From Bacteroidales bacterium M5 (GTDB lineage Bacteria > Bacteroidota > Bacteroidia > Bacteroidales > Muribaculaceae), in assembly GCA_001689535.1 (NCBI GenBank), contig LUJP01000007.1, positions 1 through 30,379 of the forward strand: a DNA stretch of 30,379 bases, read 5' to 3'. The notes beneath the pieces are model-generated. The model did not search any database, had not been told where the DNA came from, and was given only the letters and a program-made list of their open reading frames with translations. The translations under genes and the position numbers were made by a program. Each line of letters begins with the position of its first letter. Position 1 is the first letter of the stretch. This document shows positions 22,894 to 30,379 of this stretch, piece by piece.

Positions 22894-25503
22894 ATGAGAC
22901 GATTAGCCGCCGCATGTTTATGCGTTGCTTTCATCCAGCCCCTTTTTGCCGGTGTTGGAAATCTTAAGGTAAATCATCTTGTGGCCCCGATAGGGGTAGA
23001 AGATACATCTACGCGCATGCAGTGGCGAGTAACGGATATGGAGGCATCTGATGTCAGGATAGCCGTAGGCACCGACAGTGCCGCTGTGGCCCGCGGCGAG
23101 GGCGATATGTGGATGGCCGACTTCAAGGAGAATCCGGGAAGTTACGTGGCCTACAACGGCCGGCAGCTGCAGCCCGCCACCAGATATTTCTGGCAGGTGG
23201 CCGTTACGGGTCCCGACGGCAGGAATGAGAAATCGGCCGTGGCGAGCTTCGAGACCGGCCTTATGGGCGCATGGCACGCCAACTGGATCAGCGACCATAA
23301 CGGCAAGGAATACCATGGCGCGCCATATTTCCGACGCGATTTCCGGGTTACCGGACCGGTGGAATCGGCAAGGTTATATGTGGCAGCCGGAGGACTCTCG
23401 GTAGTGACTCTCAACGGTGAGCGTGTGGGCGACAGATTCCTGGAACCGGCCTATACACGCTATGACCGCCGCGTGACATATTCCACATACGATGTGACCT
23501 CCCTTCTGCACCGCGGCGAGAACGTGGCCGGAGTGGTGCTGGGCAACGGATGGTACAACCACCAGGCAAAGGCCGTGTGGGACTACGACAACGCCCCTTG
23601 GCGCAACCGTCCCGCATTCTGCCTGGAACTCCGCATTAACTACACCGACGGCAGCACTGAAACTGTCATAACCGACCTATCATGGCGCACGAAGGCCGAC
23701 ATGGGTCTTCTGTACAACAATATTTATACCGGCGAGCACTTCGACTTCACTCTTCCGGGCGAAGGATGGAATCGTCCGGGATATGACGCCTCGGGCTGGG
23801 GAGGCGTGCGCTTGCGCAGCGCTCCCGCACCCGTTGTCAGCTCGCAGCAGATGGAGCCTATACGGCGTGTGAGCCGTATAGAGGCCGTGGATTTCCGTCA
23901 GCTCAACGATTCCACCTGGATATACGATTTCGGCCAAAATATGGCCGGTATAGCCGAGGTTGACGTGAAAGGGGCGAAGGGTACACGCCTGAAGCTTGCC
24001 CATGGCGAGCGTCTGCATGCCGACGGCTCCCTCGATCCCTCGAATATCGACGTTTATTACCGCGGCGACCGTTTGAAGGAACCGTTCCAGACGGATATTC
24101 TGGTGCTCTCAGGCAAGCGCGACCTTTTCGCCCCCGAGTTCAGCTACAAGGGGTTCAGATATGTGCAGGTTACGGCCACAGGAGATGTGGAGCTGAATCC
24201 CGGCAGCGTGGTAGCGCGTGAGGTGCACAGCGACGTGGCTTCTGTGGGCAGTATCACTTCGTCCAATCCTATTCTTGACGCTATGGTGGTGGCCGCACGC
24301 AACTCATATATTTATAATCTGATGGGTTACCCCACCGATTGTCCGCAGCGCGAGAAAAACGGCTGGACGGGCGACGGACATCTGGCCATAGAAACCGGCC
24401 TGTATAACTACGATGGCATCACCGTCTACGAGAAATGGCTTACCGACCACCGCGACGAGCAGCAGCCCAACGGTGTGTTGCCCGACATAATTCCCACCGG
24501 AGGCTGGGGCTACGGCACCGACAACGGCCTTGACTGGACAAGTACCATAGCCATTATTCCATGGAATCTCTACCTGTTTTATGGCGATGACCGTGCGCTC
24601 CGCGACTGCTACGATAATATAAAACGCTACGTGGATTATGTGGATTCCAACAGCCCTGACCACCTTTCGGCATGGGGACGCGGCGACTGGGTGCCCGTTT
24701 CCACCGGCTCCGACAAGAAGCTTATGTCGTCGGTCTACTTCTTTATCGATGCCGATATTCTTGCCAAAGCCGCCGCGCTCTTCGGGCACGAGGCCGACGC
24801 TGAACGCTATTCGCGCCTGGCAGGGGATATACGCGACGCGATTAACGCCCGTTTTCTCGACCGCGAAAAGGGCATCTACGCTTCCGGCTCGCAGACCGAA
24901 ATGAGCATGCCTCTGATGTGGAAAATAGTCCCCGAGGATATGAAGCAGAAGGTGGCGGCTAATCTTGCGGCCAAGGTGAAAGAGGCCGGTTATCATCTCG
25001 ATACGGGAGTGCACGGAGCTAAGTCGCTGCTCAACGCTCTGAGTGAGAACGGGTATGCCGATGTTGCATATCGTGTGGCTGTGCAGGACACTTATCCTTC
25101 GTGGGCCTGGTGGATTGTAAACGGCGCCACAACCCTTCTGGAAAACTGGGATTTGAAAGCCGAGCGCGACATATCCGACAATCATATAATGTTCGGCGAA
25201 ATAGGCGCGTGGCCTTACAAGGGTCTCGGCGGCATTTTCCCTGATGAGACCAATCCGGGATTCCGCCACATCATACTCCGCCCTAACTTTGCCACAGGCC
25301 CCGACCGTTTCGAGGCCCGCCATGAGTCGCCCTACGGGGAAATTGTGTCGGGATGGGTGCGCAAAGGAAAGAAAGTGACTTACACGGTCTCTATTCCGGC
25401 CAACACCACCGCAACGCTCACGGTTCCCGACGGCTTCAAGGGCGGCGAAACGGTTACGCTCGCGCCGGGCACTCACAGCTTCGTTTTCACTAAGGGTAAA
25501 TAA
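22894..25503 (+). CDS. GH78 alpha-L-rhamnosidase
   Basis: 869-residue exported enzyme that removes terminal alpha-L-rhamnose from plant or bacterial glycans by an inverting mechanism. A signal peptide ends near residue 19 (FIQPLFAG). Then come a fibronectin-like domain (about 22-125), a jelly-roll region with WISDHNGKEYHGAPYFRRDF and VTLNGERVGDRFLEPAYTRY, and a further beta domain (YDFGQNMAGIAEVDV). The (alpha/alpha)6 catalytic domain starts near 430 with PTDCPQREKNGWTGDGH (480-496), the family hallmark, followed by DIIPTGGWGYGTDNGLDWTST and SWAWWIVNGATTLLENWD. The C-terminal beta sandwich contains FRHIILRPNF. Length is normal. Divergent from the AraC gene, which probably controls it. Confidence 0.95.
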   Translation: MRRLAAACLCVAFIQPLFAGVGNLKVNHLVAPIGVEDTSTRMQWRVTDMEASDVRIAVGTDSAAVARGEGDMWMADFKENPGSYVAYNGRQLQPATRYFWQVAVTGPDGRNEKSAVASFETGLMGAWHANWISDHNGKEYHGAPYFRRDFRVTGPVESARLYVAAGGLSVVTLNGERVGDRFLEPAYTRYDRRVTYSTYDVTSLLHRGENVAGVVLGNGWYNHQAKAVWDYDNAPWRNRPAFCLELRINYTDGSTETVITDLSWRTKADMGLLYNNIYTGEHFDFTLPGEGWNRPGYDASGWGGVRLRSAPAPVVSSQQMEPIRRVSRIEAVDFRQLNDSTWIYDFGQNMAGIAEVDVKGAKGTRLKLAHGERLHADGSLDPSNIDVYYRGDRLKEPFQTDILVLSGKRDLFAPEFSYKGFRYVQVTATGDVELNPGSVVAREVHSDVASVGSITSSNPILDAMVVAARNSYIYNLMGYPTDCPQREKNGWTGDGHLAIETGLYNYDGITVYEKWLTDHRDEQQPNGVLPDIIPTGGWGYGTDNGLDWTSTIAIIPWNLYLFYGDDRALRDCYDNIKRYVDYVDSNSPDHLSAWGRGDWVPVSTGSDKKLMSSVYFFIDADILAKAAALFGHEADAERYSRLAGDIRDAINARFLDREKGIYASGSQTEMSMPLMWKIVPEDMKQKVAANLAAKVKEAGYHLDTGVHGAKSLLNALSENGYADVAYRVAVQDTYPSWAWWIVNGATTLLENWDLKAERDISDNHIMFGEIGAWPYKGLGGIFPDETNPGFRHIILRPNFATGPDRFEARHESPYGEIVSGWVRKGKKVTYTVSIPANTTATLTVPDGFKGGETVTLAPGTHSFVFTKGK

Positions 25504-25521
25504 GGGGGGCATTTGTGGATT

Positions 25522-25791
25522 ATGGCGTTTTTAAGAGAACTGGGTTCGAGGATTAAGGGCCGGCTGCAGCGGCTGTCCTTCCGAACGGGAGTCATAGTGC
25601 TCTCGCTCTGTGTGCCGTTCTATATTCTCAGCTTCGCCCAGATGGTTCTGCCGATATCGGCCTATGCTAAAAGTGTGCTTTGGGTGGTGTTCTTCGGGCT
25701 TGCCAAGACATTCCAGTATGCCGGGCTCACAATAGTGGGCGTGGAGGGGATAAAAAAGCTCCGGCGCGAATTCCGCAGGAACTCCGGCTGA
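25522..25791 (+). CDS. small two-helix membrane protein, unknown function
   Basis: 89-residue protein with two hydrophobic segments (about 22-44 and 50-73), a strongly basic N-terminal amphipathic stretch (RELGSRIKGRLQRLSFR) and a basic C-terminal tail (KKLRREFRRNSG), so both ends probably face the cytoplasm. The sequence is well formed (GVIVLSLCVPFYILSFAQMVLPIS, WVVFFGLAKTFQYAGLTIVG) and to my recollection resembles a short protein widespread in Bacteroidales, though I cannot name it. The ATG at 25522 is chosen over a TTG at 25513. It starts 18 bases after the GH78 stop, so it may be cotranscribed. Confidence 0.7.
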   Translation: MAFLRELGSRIKGRLQRLSFRTGVIVLSLCVPFYILSFAQMVLPISAYAKSVLWVVFFGLAKTFQYAGLTIVGVEGIKKLRREFRRNSG

Positions 25792-25930
25792 CGGCCTCTC
25801 TTGCCCTATCCCGCTCCCGAAAGGCCGTAATTCCTGCACGCGTCCTTGCGGTGAGCCCTTCGCACGCCCCTACGCCACGGAATTTTAAGTGAAATTTCAA
25901 GTAACCTGCTCGTATCATTATTTTATTTAT

Positions 25931-25938
25931 TAAATTTG
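25931..25938 (+). promoter_or_regulatory. -7 box of the fba gene
   Basis: TAAATTTG matches TAnnTTTG in an AT-rich stretch, 51 bases before the ATG. The -33 element is not clear. Confidence 0.55.
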
Positions 25939-25989
25939 CGGTTAATAAAAATCAGACACAACATCATTTATTTTTAATACTTAAACAAT

Positions 25990-26985
25990 ATGGTAAGTTA
26001 CAAAGAATTAGGTCTGGTCAACACCCGCGAGATGTTTGCCAAGGCCATGAAGGGCGGATATGCAGTGCCCGCTTTCAACTTCAACAACATGGAGCAGCTT
26101 CAGGCCATCATCAAAGCAGCTTCCGAAGAGAAGTCGCCTGTAATTCTTCAGGTTTCCAAGGGCGCACGCAACTATGCCAACGCTACCCTTCTCCGCTATA
26201 TGGCTCAGGGTGCTGTTGCCTATGCCAAGGAACTCGGCTGGGAGCATCCCCAGATCTGCCTCCATCTCGACCATGGTGACAGCTTTGAACTCTGCAAGGA
26301 CTGCATCGACAACGGTTTCTCTTCCGTTATGATCGACGGTTCACATCTTCCCTACGAAGAGAATGTGGCTCTCACAAAGAAAGTGGTTGACTACGCCCAT
26401 CAGTTCGACGTAACCGTTGAAGGTGAGCTCGGCGTTCTCGCCGGCGTTGAGGATGAGGTTTCTTCCGACCACCACACCTACACCGACCCCGCAGAAGTTG
26501 TTGACTTCGCTACCCGCACCGGCTGCGACAGCCTCGCTATCTCAATCGGTACCAGCCACGGTGCCTACAAGTTCACTCCCGAGCAGTGCACCCGCAACGA
26601 GGAAGGCAAGCTCGTCCCCCCGCCGTTGGCTTTCGACGTGCTTGACGCCGTTATGGAGAAGCTTCCCGGATTCCCCATCGTACTCCACGGCTCGTCGTCA
26701 GTCCCCCAGGACGAAGTTGACACCATCAACAAGTATGGCGGCAAGCTCCCCGACGCTATCGGTATCCCCGAAGAACAGCTCCGCAAGGCTGCCCAGAGCG
26801 CGGTATGCAAGATCAATATCGACTCTGACAGCCGTCTGGCCATGACTGCTGCCGTGCGCAAGGTTCTCGCCGAGAAGCCCGCCGAGTTTGACCCCCGCAA
26901 GTATCTCGGCCCGGCCCGCGACAACATGGAGAAACTCTACAAGCACAAGATTGTATCGGTGCTCGGCTCGGCCGGCAAGGCATAA
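25990..26985 (+). CDS. fba: class II fructose-1,6-bisphosphate aldolase
   Basis: 331-residue zinc aldolase of glycolysis and gluconeogenesis, cleaving fructose-1,6-bisphosphate to DHAP and glyceraldehyde-3-phosphate. The start has AVPAFNFNNMEQLQAI (25-40). HLDHGD (92-97) has catalytic D94 and zinc ligand H95, VEGELG (143-148) is the conserved glutamate segment, and SIGTSHGAYKF (185-195) and VLHGSSSVP (231-239) give zinc histidines H190 and H233 and the phosphate loop. It has its own promoter and terminator. Codon use is strongly biased to C-ending codons, as in pgk and fucI, consistent with high expression. Also the entry point for DHAP from the fucose pathway. Confidence 0.96.
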   Translation: MVSYKELGLVNTREMFAKAMKGGYAVPAFNFNNMEQLQAIIKAASEEKSPVILQVSKGARNYANATLLRYMAQGAVAYAKELGWEHPQICLHLDHGDSFELCKDCIDNGFSSVMIDGSHLPYEENVALTKKVVDYAHQFDVTVEGELGVLAGVEDEVSSDHHTYTDPAEVVDFATRTGCDSLAISIGTSHGAYKFTPEQCTRNEEGKLVPPPLAFDVLDAVMEKLPGFPIVLHGSSSVPQDEVDTINKYGGKLPDAIGIPEEQLRKAAQSAVCKINIDSDSRLAMTAAVRKVLAEKPAEFDPRKYLGPARDNMEKLYKHKIVSVLGSAGKA

Positions 26986-27039
26986 TCTCCTTGTAAGGAA
27001 AATACTACTGTCCTGAAAACCAGGACGCCGACAGATAAA

Positions 27040-27085
27040 GACTGTTATCGGCCCTAATCACAATGGCCGGTAACAGTCTCGTTTT
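27040..27085 (+). terminator. intrinsic terminator of fba
   Basis: GACTGTTATCGGCC (27040-27053) pairs with GGCCGGTAACAGTC (27065-27078) with one mismatch and an 11-base loop, followed by TCGTTTT. A smaller hairpin TCCTG-aaaac-CAGGA lies just upstream (27011-27025). Confidence 0.85.
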
Positions 27086-27172
27086 ATTTGCCAGCCCGAC
27101 ACACTCTACCCCGCCCCGAACCCTCCAAGTCCGAAATTTGTTAAGTCTAAAGGAACATAAAGACTTGACAAA

Positions 27173-28576
27173 ATGAATCATCACACACACGCTAGCCGTC
27201 CCGACGGACCGGGAACAGACACTTTCGCCCGCAACATCTTCTTCTCGGCGCGAAGAGCCATCTCGCATCATGCTTCCGGTGGCAATGTGCTCATGTTTGC
27301 AACACTGCTCGCACTGATTGTAGCCAACATACCGGGGGCCAACACTCTCTATCACGACTTCTGGAGTCAGGAAATGAGGCTACAGGTGGGCGACTTCAAC
27401 GTATTCTCCCACGGAGGTCACCCGATGACTGTGCTACAGTTTATCAACGACGCTCTCATGGCCATCTTCTTCTTCAACATCGGACTGGAGATAAAGCGTG
27501 AGGTACTCGTCGGCGAACTCTCGTCGATACGCCAGGCTCTGCTTCCCATAATGGGAGCCATCGGCGGCATGATAGTCCCCGTCAGTCTTTACTATCTACA
27601 GGCCCGAGGCACCAACTATACCGACGGAGCAGCCATCCCCATGGCTACCGACATAGCTTTCTCGCTCGGCATCATCGCGCTGCTCGGCTCGAGAGTGCCC
27701 TCTTCTCTCAAAATATTTCTGACCACCCTCGCAGTAGTCGACGACATCGGCGGCATAATAGTCATAGCGGCCTTCTATGCCGGGCATATTGACGTGGCCT
27801 TTATAGGCTATGCAGCCATCGGACTGCTGGTGCTGCTCGCCGGAGGCGCGGTGCTGAAGATCCAAACCAAGATGTTTTACTTCATAATAGGTGGAATGGT
27901 ATGGTTTTTCGTGCTCAACTCCGGCATACACCCCACCATAGCCGGCGTACTCGTTGCCCTGTGCGTGCCGTCGACTCCGGTCTATGCCCCCAACAAGTAC
28001 ATACGTGTCATACGCGAAAACATACGCAACTTTCGCGAGGATGACGACGCCGACCTCGACGACCGCACCATCCTGAGCCACGAACAGCTCGACTGGCTCA
28101 AGCAGATAGAAACGGCCTCTGACCGCGTCATCTCACCGCTCCAGGACATGGAAGACCAACTGCACCCGCTCACCGACTATCTGATAATCCCGCTCTTTGC
28201 CTTTGCCAACGCCGGAATATTTCTCCTTGACATCAACCCGCTAACAGTAATCACCGGCGTGAGTCTGGCCATACTCGTAGGTCTTGTTGCCGGAAAATTC
28301 CTTGGTATACTCCTCTTCTCATGGGCAAGCGTGAAACTCGGCATAGCCCCGATGCCCGAACAGGCCGACTGGCGCATGATGAGTGCGGTGTCGCTGCTCG
28401 GAGGCATAGGCTTCACAGTGTCACTGTTTATCGCCTCGCTTACGTTTGACGCCTCGACAACCGCCGGCGCGGCAATGCTCAACGATGCCAAACTCGGCAT
28501 TGTGGCCGGTTCGCTCATCGCAGGCATAGGCGGATATGTGATGCTGCGCCTCTCACTGCCAAAAGACAGGCAGTGA
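27173..28576 (+). CDS. nhaA: Na+/H+ antiporter NhaA
   Basis: 467-residue inner-membrane antiporter that exports Na+ in exchange for H+ and so controls pH and sodium. Conserved blocks are ALMAIFFFNIGLEIKREVLVGEL (94-116), IPMATDIAFSLGI (155-167) with the unwound TMS IV segment, and TLAVVDDIGGIIVIA with the ion-binding pair D190/D191. An acidic hydrophilic insert lies at about 275-315 (REDDDADLDDRTILSHEQLDW) between the two halves, which explains the greater length compared with E. coli NhaA. The C-terminal helices include LLGGIGFTVSLFIASLTF. No clear promoter was found; the gene stands alone between fba and pgk. Confidence 0.95.
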   Translation: MNHHTHASRPDGPGTDTFARNIFFSARRAISHHASGGNVLMFATLLALIVANIPGANTLYHDFWSQEMRLQVGDFNVFSHGGHPMTVLQFINDALMAIFFFNIGLEIKREVLVGELSSIRQALLPIMGAIGGMIVPVSLYYLQARGTNYTDGAAIPMATDIAFSLGIIALLGSRVPSSLKIFLTTLAVVDDIGGIIVIAAFYAGHIDVAFIGYAAIGLLVLLAGGAVLKIQTKMFYFIIGGMVWFFVLNSGIHPTIAGVLVALCVPSTPVYAPNKYIRVIRENIRNFREDDDADLDDRTILSHEQLDWLKQIETASDRVISPLQDMEDQLHPLTDYLIIPLFAFANAGIFLLDINPLTVITGVSLAILVGLVAGKFLGILLFSWASVKLGIAPMPEQADWRMMSAVSLLGGIGFTVSLFIASLTFDASTTAGAAMLNDAKLGIVAGSLIAGIGGYVMLRLSLPKDRQ

Positions 28577-28642
28577 GAAGCCTCTCAGGCCATCACCATA
28601 AAAAAATGAAAGAAGAATTATACGATTAAAGAAAATTTTCCG

Positions 28643-28650
28643 TAATTTTG
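28643..28650 (+). promoter_or_regulatory. -7 box of pgk
   Basis: TAATTTTG matches TAnnTTTG, 36 bases before the ATG at 28687. The -33 region is AT-rich without a clear TTTG. Confidence 0.55.
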
Positions 28651-28686
28651 CGTTGTAAAACAGACAACCCAATAAAATTATCATCA

Positions 28687-29934
28687 ATGACTATTGATCA
28701 GTACAATTTCAACGGCAAGAAGGCAATTGTGCGCGTTGACTTCAACGTTCCCCTGGACGAGAACGGCAACATCACCGACGACACCCGTATCCGCGGTGCG
28801 CTCCCAACACTCAAGAAAATCCTCGCCGACGGCGGCAGCCTCATCATCATGAGCCACATGGGCAAACCCAAAGGCAAGGTCAACCCCAAGATGTCGCTCG
28901 GCCAGATCAAGGACACTGTAGGCAAATATCTCGGCACCGAGGTTAAGTTTGCCGAAGATTGCGCCCAGGCCTCAGAGCTCGCAGCTTCACTCAAGCCCGG
29001 CGAAGTGCTCCTGCTCGAGAACCTCCGCTTCCACCCCGAAGAAGAGGGCAAGCCCGTAGGTATCGACAAGGCCGACCCCGCTTACGAGGCAGCCAAGAAG
29101 GAAATGAAGGAAAAGCAGAAAGAGTTTGCCAAGACTCTCGCTTCATATGCCGACGTATATGTCAACGACGCTTTCGGCACAGCTCACCGCCGTCACGCAT
29201 CGACCGCTGTAATCGCCGACTACTTCGACGCTGACAGCAAGATGCTCGGTTACCTCATGGAGAAAGAGGTCAACGCTGTCGACAACATCCTCTCTGACAT
29301 CAAGCGTCCCTTCACCGCTATCATGGGCGGCTCGAAGGTTTCGACCAAAATCGGTATTATCGAAAACCTCATGGACAAGGTCGACAACCTTATCCTCTGC
29401 GGCGGCATGACCTACACCTTCGCCAAGGCTATGGGCGGCCACATCGGCCAGTCGATCTGCGAGGACGACAAGCTCCAGCTTGCCCTCGACATCATGACCA
29501 AAGCCAAGGCCAAGGGCGTTAACCTCGTGCTCGGCACCGACTGCGTGGCCGGCGACGCTTTCTCCAACGACGCCAACACCCAGGTTGTGTCTGTAATGGA
29601 AATTCCCGACGGCTGGGAAGGCATGGATGCCGGTCCCGAGACCCGCAAACTCTTCGCCGACGCCATCAAGGGCGCAAAGACCATCCTCTGGAACGGTCCT
29701 GCCGGCGTATTCGAATTCGACAACTTCACCGCAGGTTCGCGCGCTATCGCCGAAGCCATCGTTGAAGCTACCGACAACGGCGCGTTCTCGCTCGTAGGCG
29801 GCGGCGACTCCGTGGCTTGCGTCAACAAGTTCGGCCTTGCCGACCAGGTATCTTACGTATCTACCGGCGGCGGCGCCCTCCTCGAAGCCATCGAGGGCAA
29901 AATCCTCCCCGGCATCGCAGCCATCAAAGGCTAA
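28687..29934 (+). CDS. pgk: phosphoglycerate kinase
   Basis: 415-residue glycolytic kinase that makes ATP from 1,3-bisphosphoglycerate. The ATG at 28687 gives the standard start MTIDQYNFNGKKAIVRVDFNVPL; a TTG at 28648 lies in the promoter and is rejected. Substrate-site segments DFNVPLDENG and SHMGKPKGK, then LLLENLRFHPEEE and NDAFGTAHRRHAS, are intact. A lysine-rich insert (about 120-150) between them lengthens the N-domain and is common in Bacteroidota. The hinge and nucleotide-site segments (MGGSKVSTKIG, WNGPAGVFE, GGGDSVA, STGGGALLE) are all present. Terminator at 29956. Confidence 0.97.
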   Translation: MTIDQYNFNGKKAIVRVDFNVPLDENGNITDDTRIRGALPTLKKILADGGSLIIMSHMGKPKGKVNPKMSLGQIKDTVGKYLGTEVKFAEDCAQASELAASLKPGEVLLLENLRFHPEEEGKPVGIDKADPAYEAAKKEMKEKQKEFAKTLASYADVYVNDAFGTAHRRHASTAVIADYFDADSKMLGYLMEKEVNAVDNILSDIKRPFTAIMGGSKVSTKIGIIENLMDKVDNLILCGGMTYTFAKAMGGHIGQSICEDDKLQLALDIMTKAKAKGVNLVLGTDCVAGDAFSNDANTQVVSVMEIPDGWEGMDAGPETRKLFADAIKGAKTILWNGPAGVFEFDNFTAGSRAIAEAIVEATDNGAFSLVGGGDSVACVNKFGLADQVSYVSTGGGALLEAIEGKILPGIAAIKG

Positions 29935-29955
29935 CCCCACCATCACATAAAGAAT

Positions 29956-29988
29956 CAGGCCGTGTCACCCCCGACGCGGCCTGTTTTT
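29956..29988 (+). terminator. intrinsic terminator of pgk
   Basis: CAGGCCGTGTC (29956-29966) pairs with GACGCGGCCTG (29973-29983) with one G-U, loop of six bases, followed by five T. Confidence 0.9.
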
Positions 29989-30060
29989 ATTATATAGACA
30001 GGAGAACAGGAGGGGCAGGATTTTTCACGTTAATGGCCGCGAATTATCCATTAATTTTGT

Positions 30061-30119
30061 AGGAACACTAACCGCGAAGCGCTTTGCCTGTGGCAAAGCG
30101 CTTCGCGGTCAGTGTTCCT
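30061..30119. repeat. 28-bp nearly perfect inverted repeat
   Basis: Arms 30061-30088 and 30092-30119 match at 27 of 28 positions (only position 10 differs) around a 3-base spacer. The inner part is CGCGAAGCGCTTTGCC-tgt-GGCAAAGCGCTTCGCG. No T tract follows, so it is not a simple terminator. Confidence 0.85.
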
Positions 30120-30157
30120 GCCGGGTGGATTTTTTGAATCAAGTTTCGCAAGATTGC

Positions 30158-30172
30158 CACGGCGAAGCCGTG
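30158..30172. repeat. GAA-loop hairpin
   Basis: CACGGC-GAA-GCCGTG, a perfect 6-bp stem with a GAA triloop, within the flanking inverted pair GAATCA (30136-30141) and TGATTC (30171-30176). Confidence 0.6.
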
Positions 30173-30184
30173 ATTCCTCGGTTA

Positions 30185-30219
30185 ACCGGGTTTGGAGGCA
30201 GAATGCCGACAAGCCCGGT
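30185..30219. repeat. nested hairpin with GAA loop
   Basis: ACCGGGTTT (30185-30193) pairs with AAGCCCGGT (30211-30219) with one G-U; inside it GGCA-GAA-TGCC (30197-30207) forms a second stem with a GAA triloop. Confidence 0.5.
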
Positions 30220-30335
30220 ATGTCATGAGCGCTAAAAAGCACTGCGAAGCTGTGCCTCGCGGCATGTTTGGCATTATCGAACGCTCCGGCAGGCTCCGCT
30301 CCGATACCATAATAAATAACATCCACGCCCCCCCC

Positions 30336-30351
30336 CAGGGCTGTCGCCCTG
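30336..30351. repeat. short perfect hairpin after a C run
   Basis: CAGGGC-TGTC-GCCCTG, a perfect 6-bp stem with a 4-base loop, directly after nine C at 30328-30336. Same form as the hairpin at 1-16. Confidence 0.5.
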
Positions 30352-30379
30352 CGCTACAATATTTGTCTCCTAACGGAGA

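Larger units (their letters stand above)
29989..30379. other. non-coding, hairpin-rich region at the window end
   Basis: 391 bases without a supported gene. It holds a -7-like TAATTTTG (30052-30059), the long inverted repeat (30061-30119), several short perfect hairpins, a palindrome CGGTTAACCG (30179-30188), repeated CTCCG units near 30284-30302 and a run of nine C (30328-30336). No insertion-sequence gene or CRISPR repeat is visible. Confidence 0.6.

Noticed and set aside
25791..25828. ACGGCCT/AGGCCGT pair after the small membrane protein gene as terminator
   Set aside because: A 24-base loop and no T run follow the 7-bp stem.
30051..30326. 91-codon open frame on the minus strand over the hairpin-rich end region
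   Set aside because: It runs through the 28-bp inverted repeat and several hairpins, has no recognisable family pattern, and its sequence follows the palindromes. Judged spurious.
1..30379. CRISPR array, insertion sequence or SusC/SusD pair
   Set aside because: No regularly spaced repeat-spacer units, transposase or TonB-dependent receptor genes were found on either strand; the only regular repeat is the three-operator array at 17504-17652.

Overview
The window looks like chromosomal DNA from a gut Bacteroidales, most likely Muribaculaceae. The case rests on -7 boxes of the Bacteroidota type (TAnnTTTG, several with a TTG or TTTG about 19-20 nt upstream), near absence of Shine-Dalgarno sequences, the rpsU-xer-hpf order, a short RecO, split HipA genes, and glycan-degradation genes (GH27, GH78, fucose catabolism). 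The genus call is inference; only the Bacteroidota-type signals are seen directly.

Layout. 1-3777 (+): secreted GH27 alpha-galactosidase, alpha/beta hydrolase, GNAT acetyltransferase. 3793-7940 (-): recO, an orphan sensor histidine kinase, a Cof-type HAD phosphatase and a Dcu C4-dicarboxylate transporter. 8147-8757 (+): a compact unit with one promoter, tRNA-Glu, rpsT, a second identical tRNA-Glu and an intrinsic terminator, followed by a TIGR02757 protein. 9717-11395 (-): rpsU, a Xer tyrosine recombinase and hpf. 11637-12194 (-): a small probable outer-membrane barrel, divergent from the L-fucose operon fucI-fucA-kinase-fucP (12316-17482, +). 17504-19304 (+): a three-gene HipB / HipS-like / HipT-like toxin-antitoxin module with a regularly spaced operator array and a strong terminator. 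19334-22681 (-): gamma-carbonic anhydrase-like protein, Xaa-Pro aminopeptidase and an AraC regulator, the last divergent from a GH78 alpha-L-rhamnosidase (22894-25503, +). 25522-29988 (+): a small two-TM protein, class II fructose-bisphosphate aldolase, NhaA and phosphoglycerate kinase. The last 390 bases are non-coding and rich in hairpins, including a nearly perfect 28-bp inverted repeat.

How they work together. Fucose enters through FucP, is isomerised to fuculose, phosphorylated and split to DHAP and lactaldehyde; DHAP joins glycolysis, represented here by fba and pgk. The two glycosidases release galactose and rhamnose from host or plant glycans, and the AraC protein probably controls the rhamnosidase. 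No SusC/SusD pair is present, so this is not a canonical polysaccharide utilisation locus.

The most striking item is the hip module. HipA is split into an N-terminal-domain protein and a separate kinase, as in the HipBST class. Upstream are three ATCAC-N8-GTGAT palindromes whose centres are exactly 61 bp apart, two of them bracketing a near-consensus promoter.
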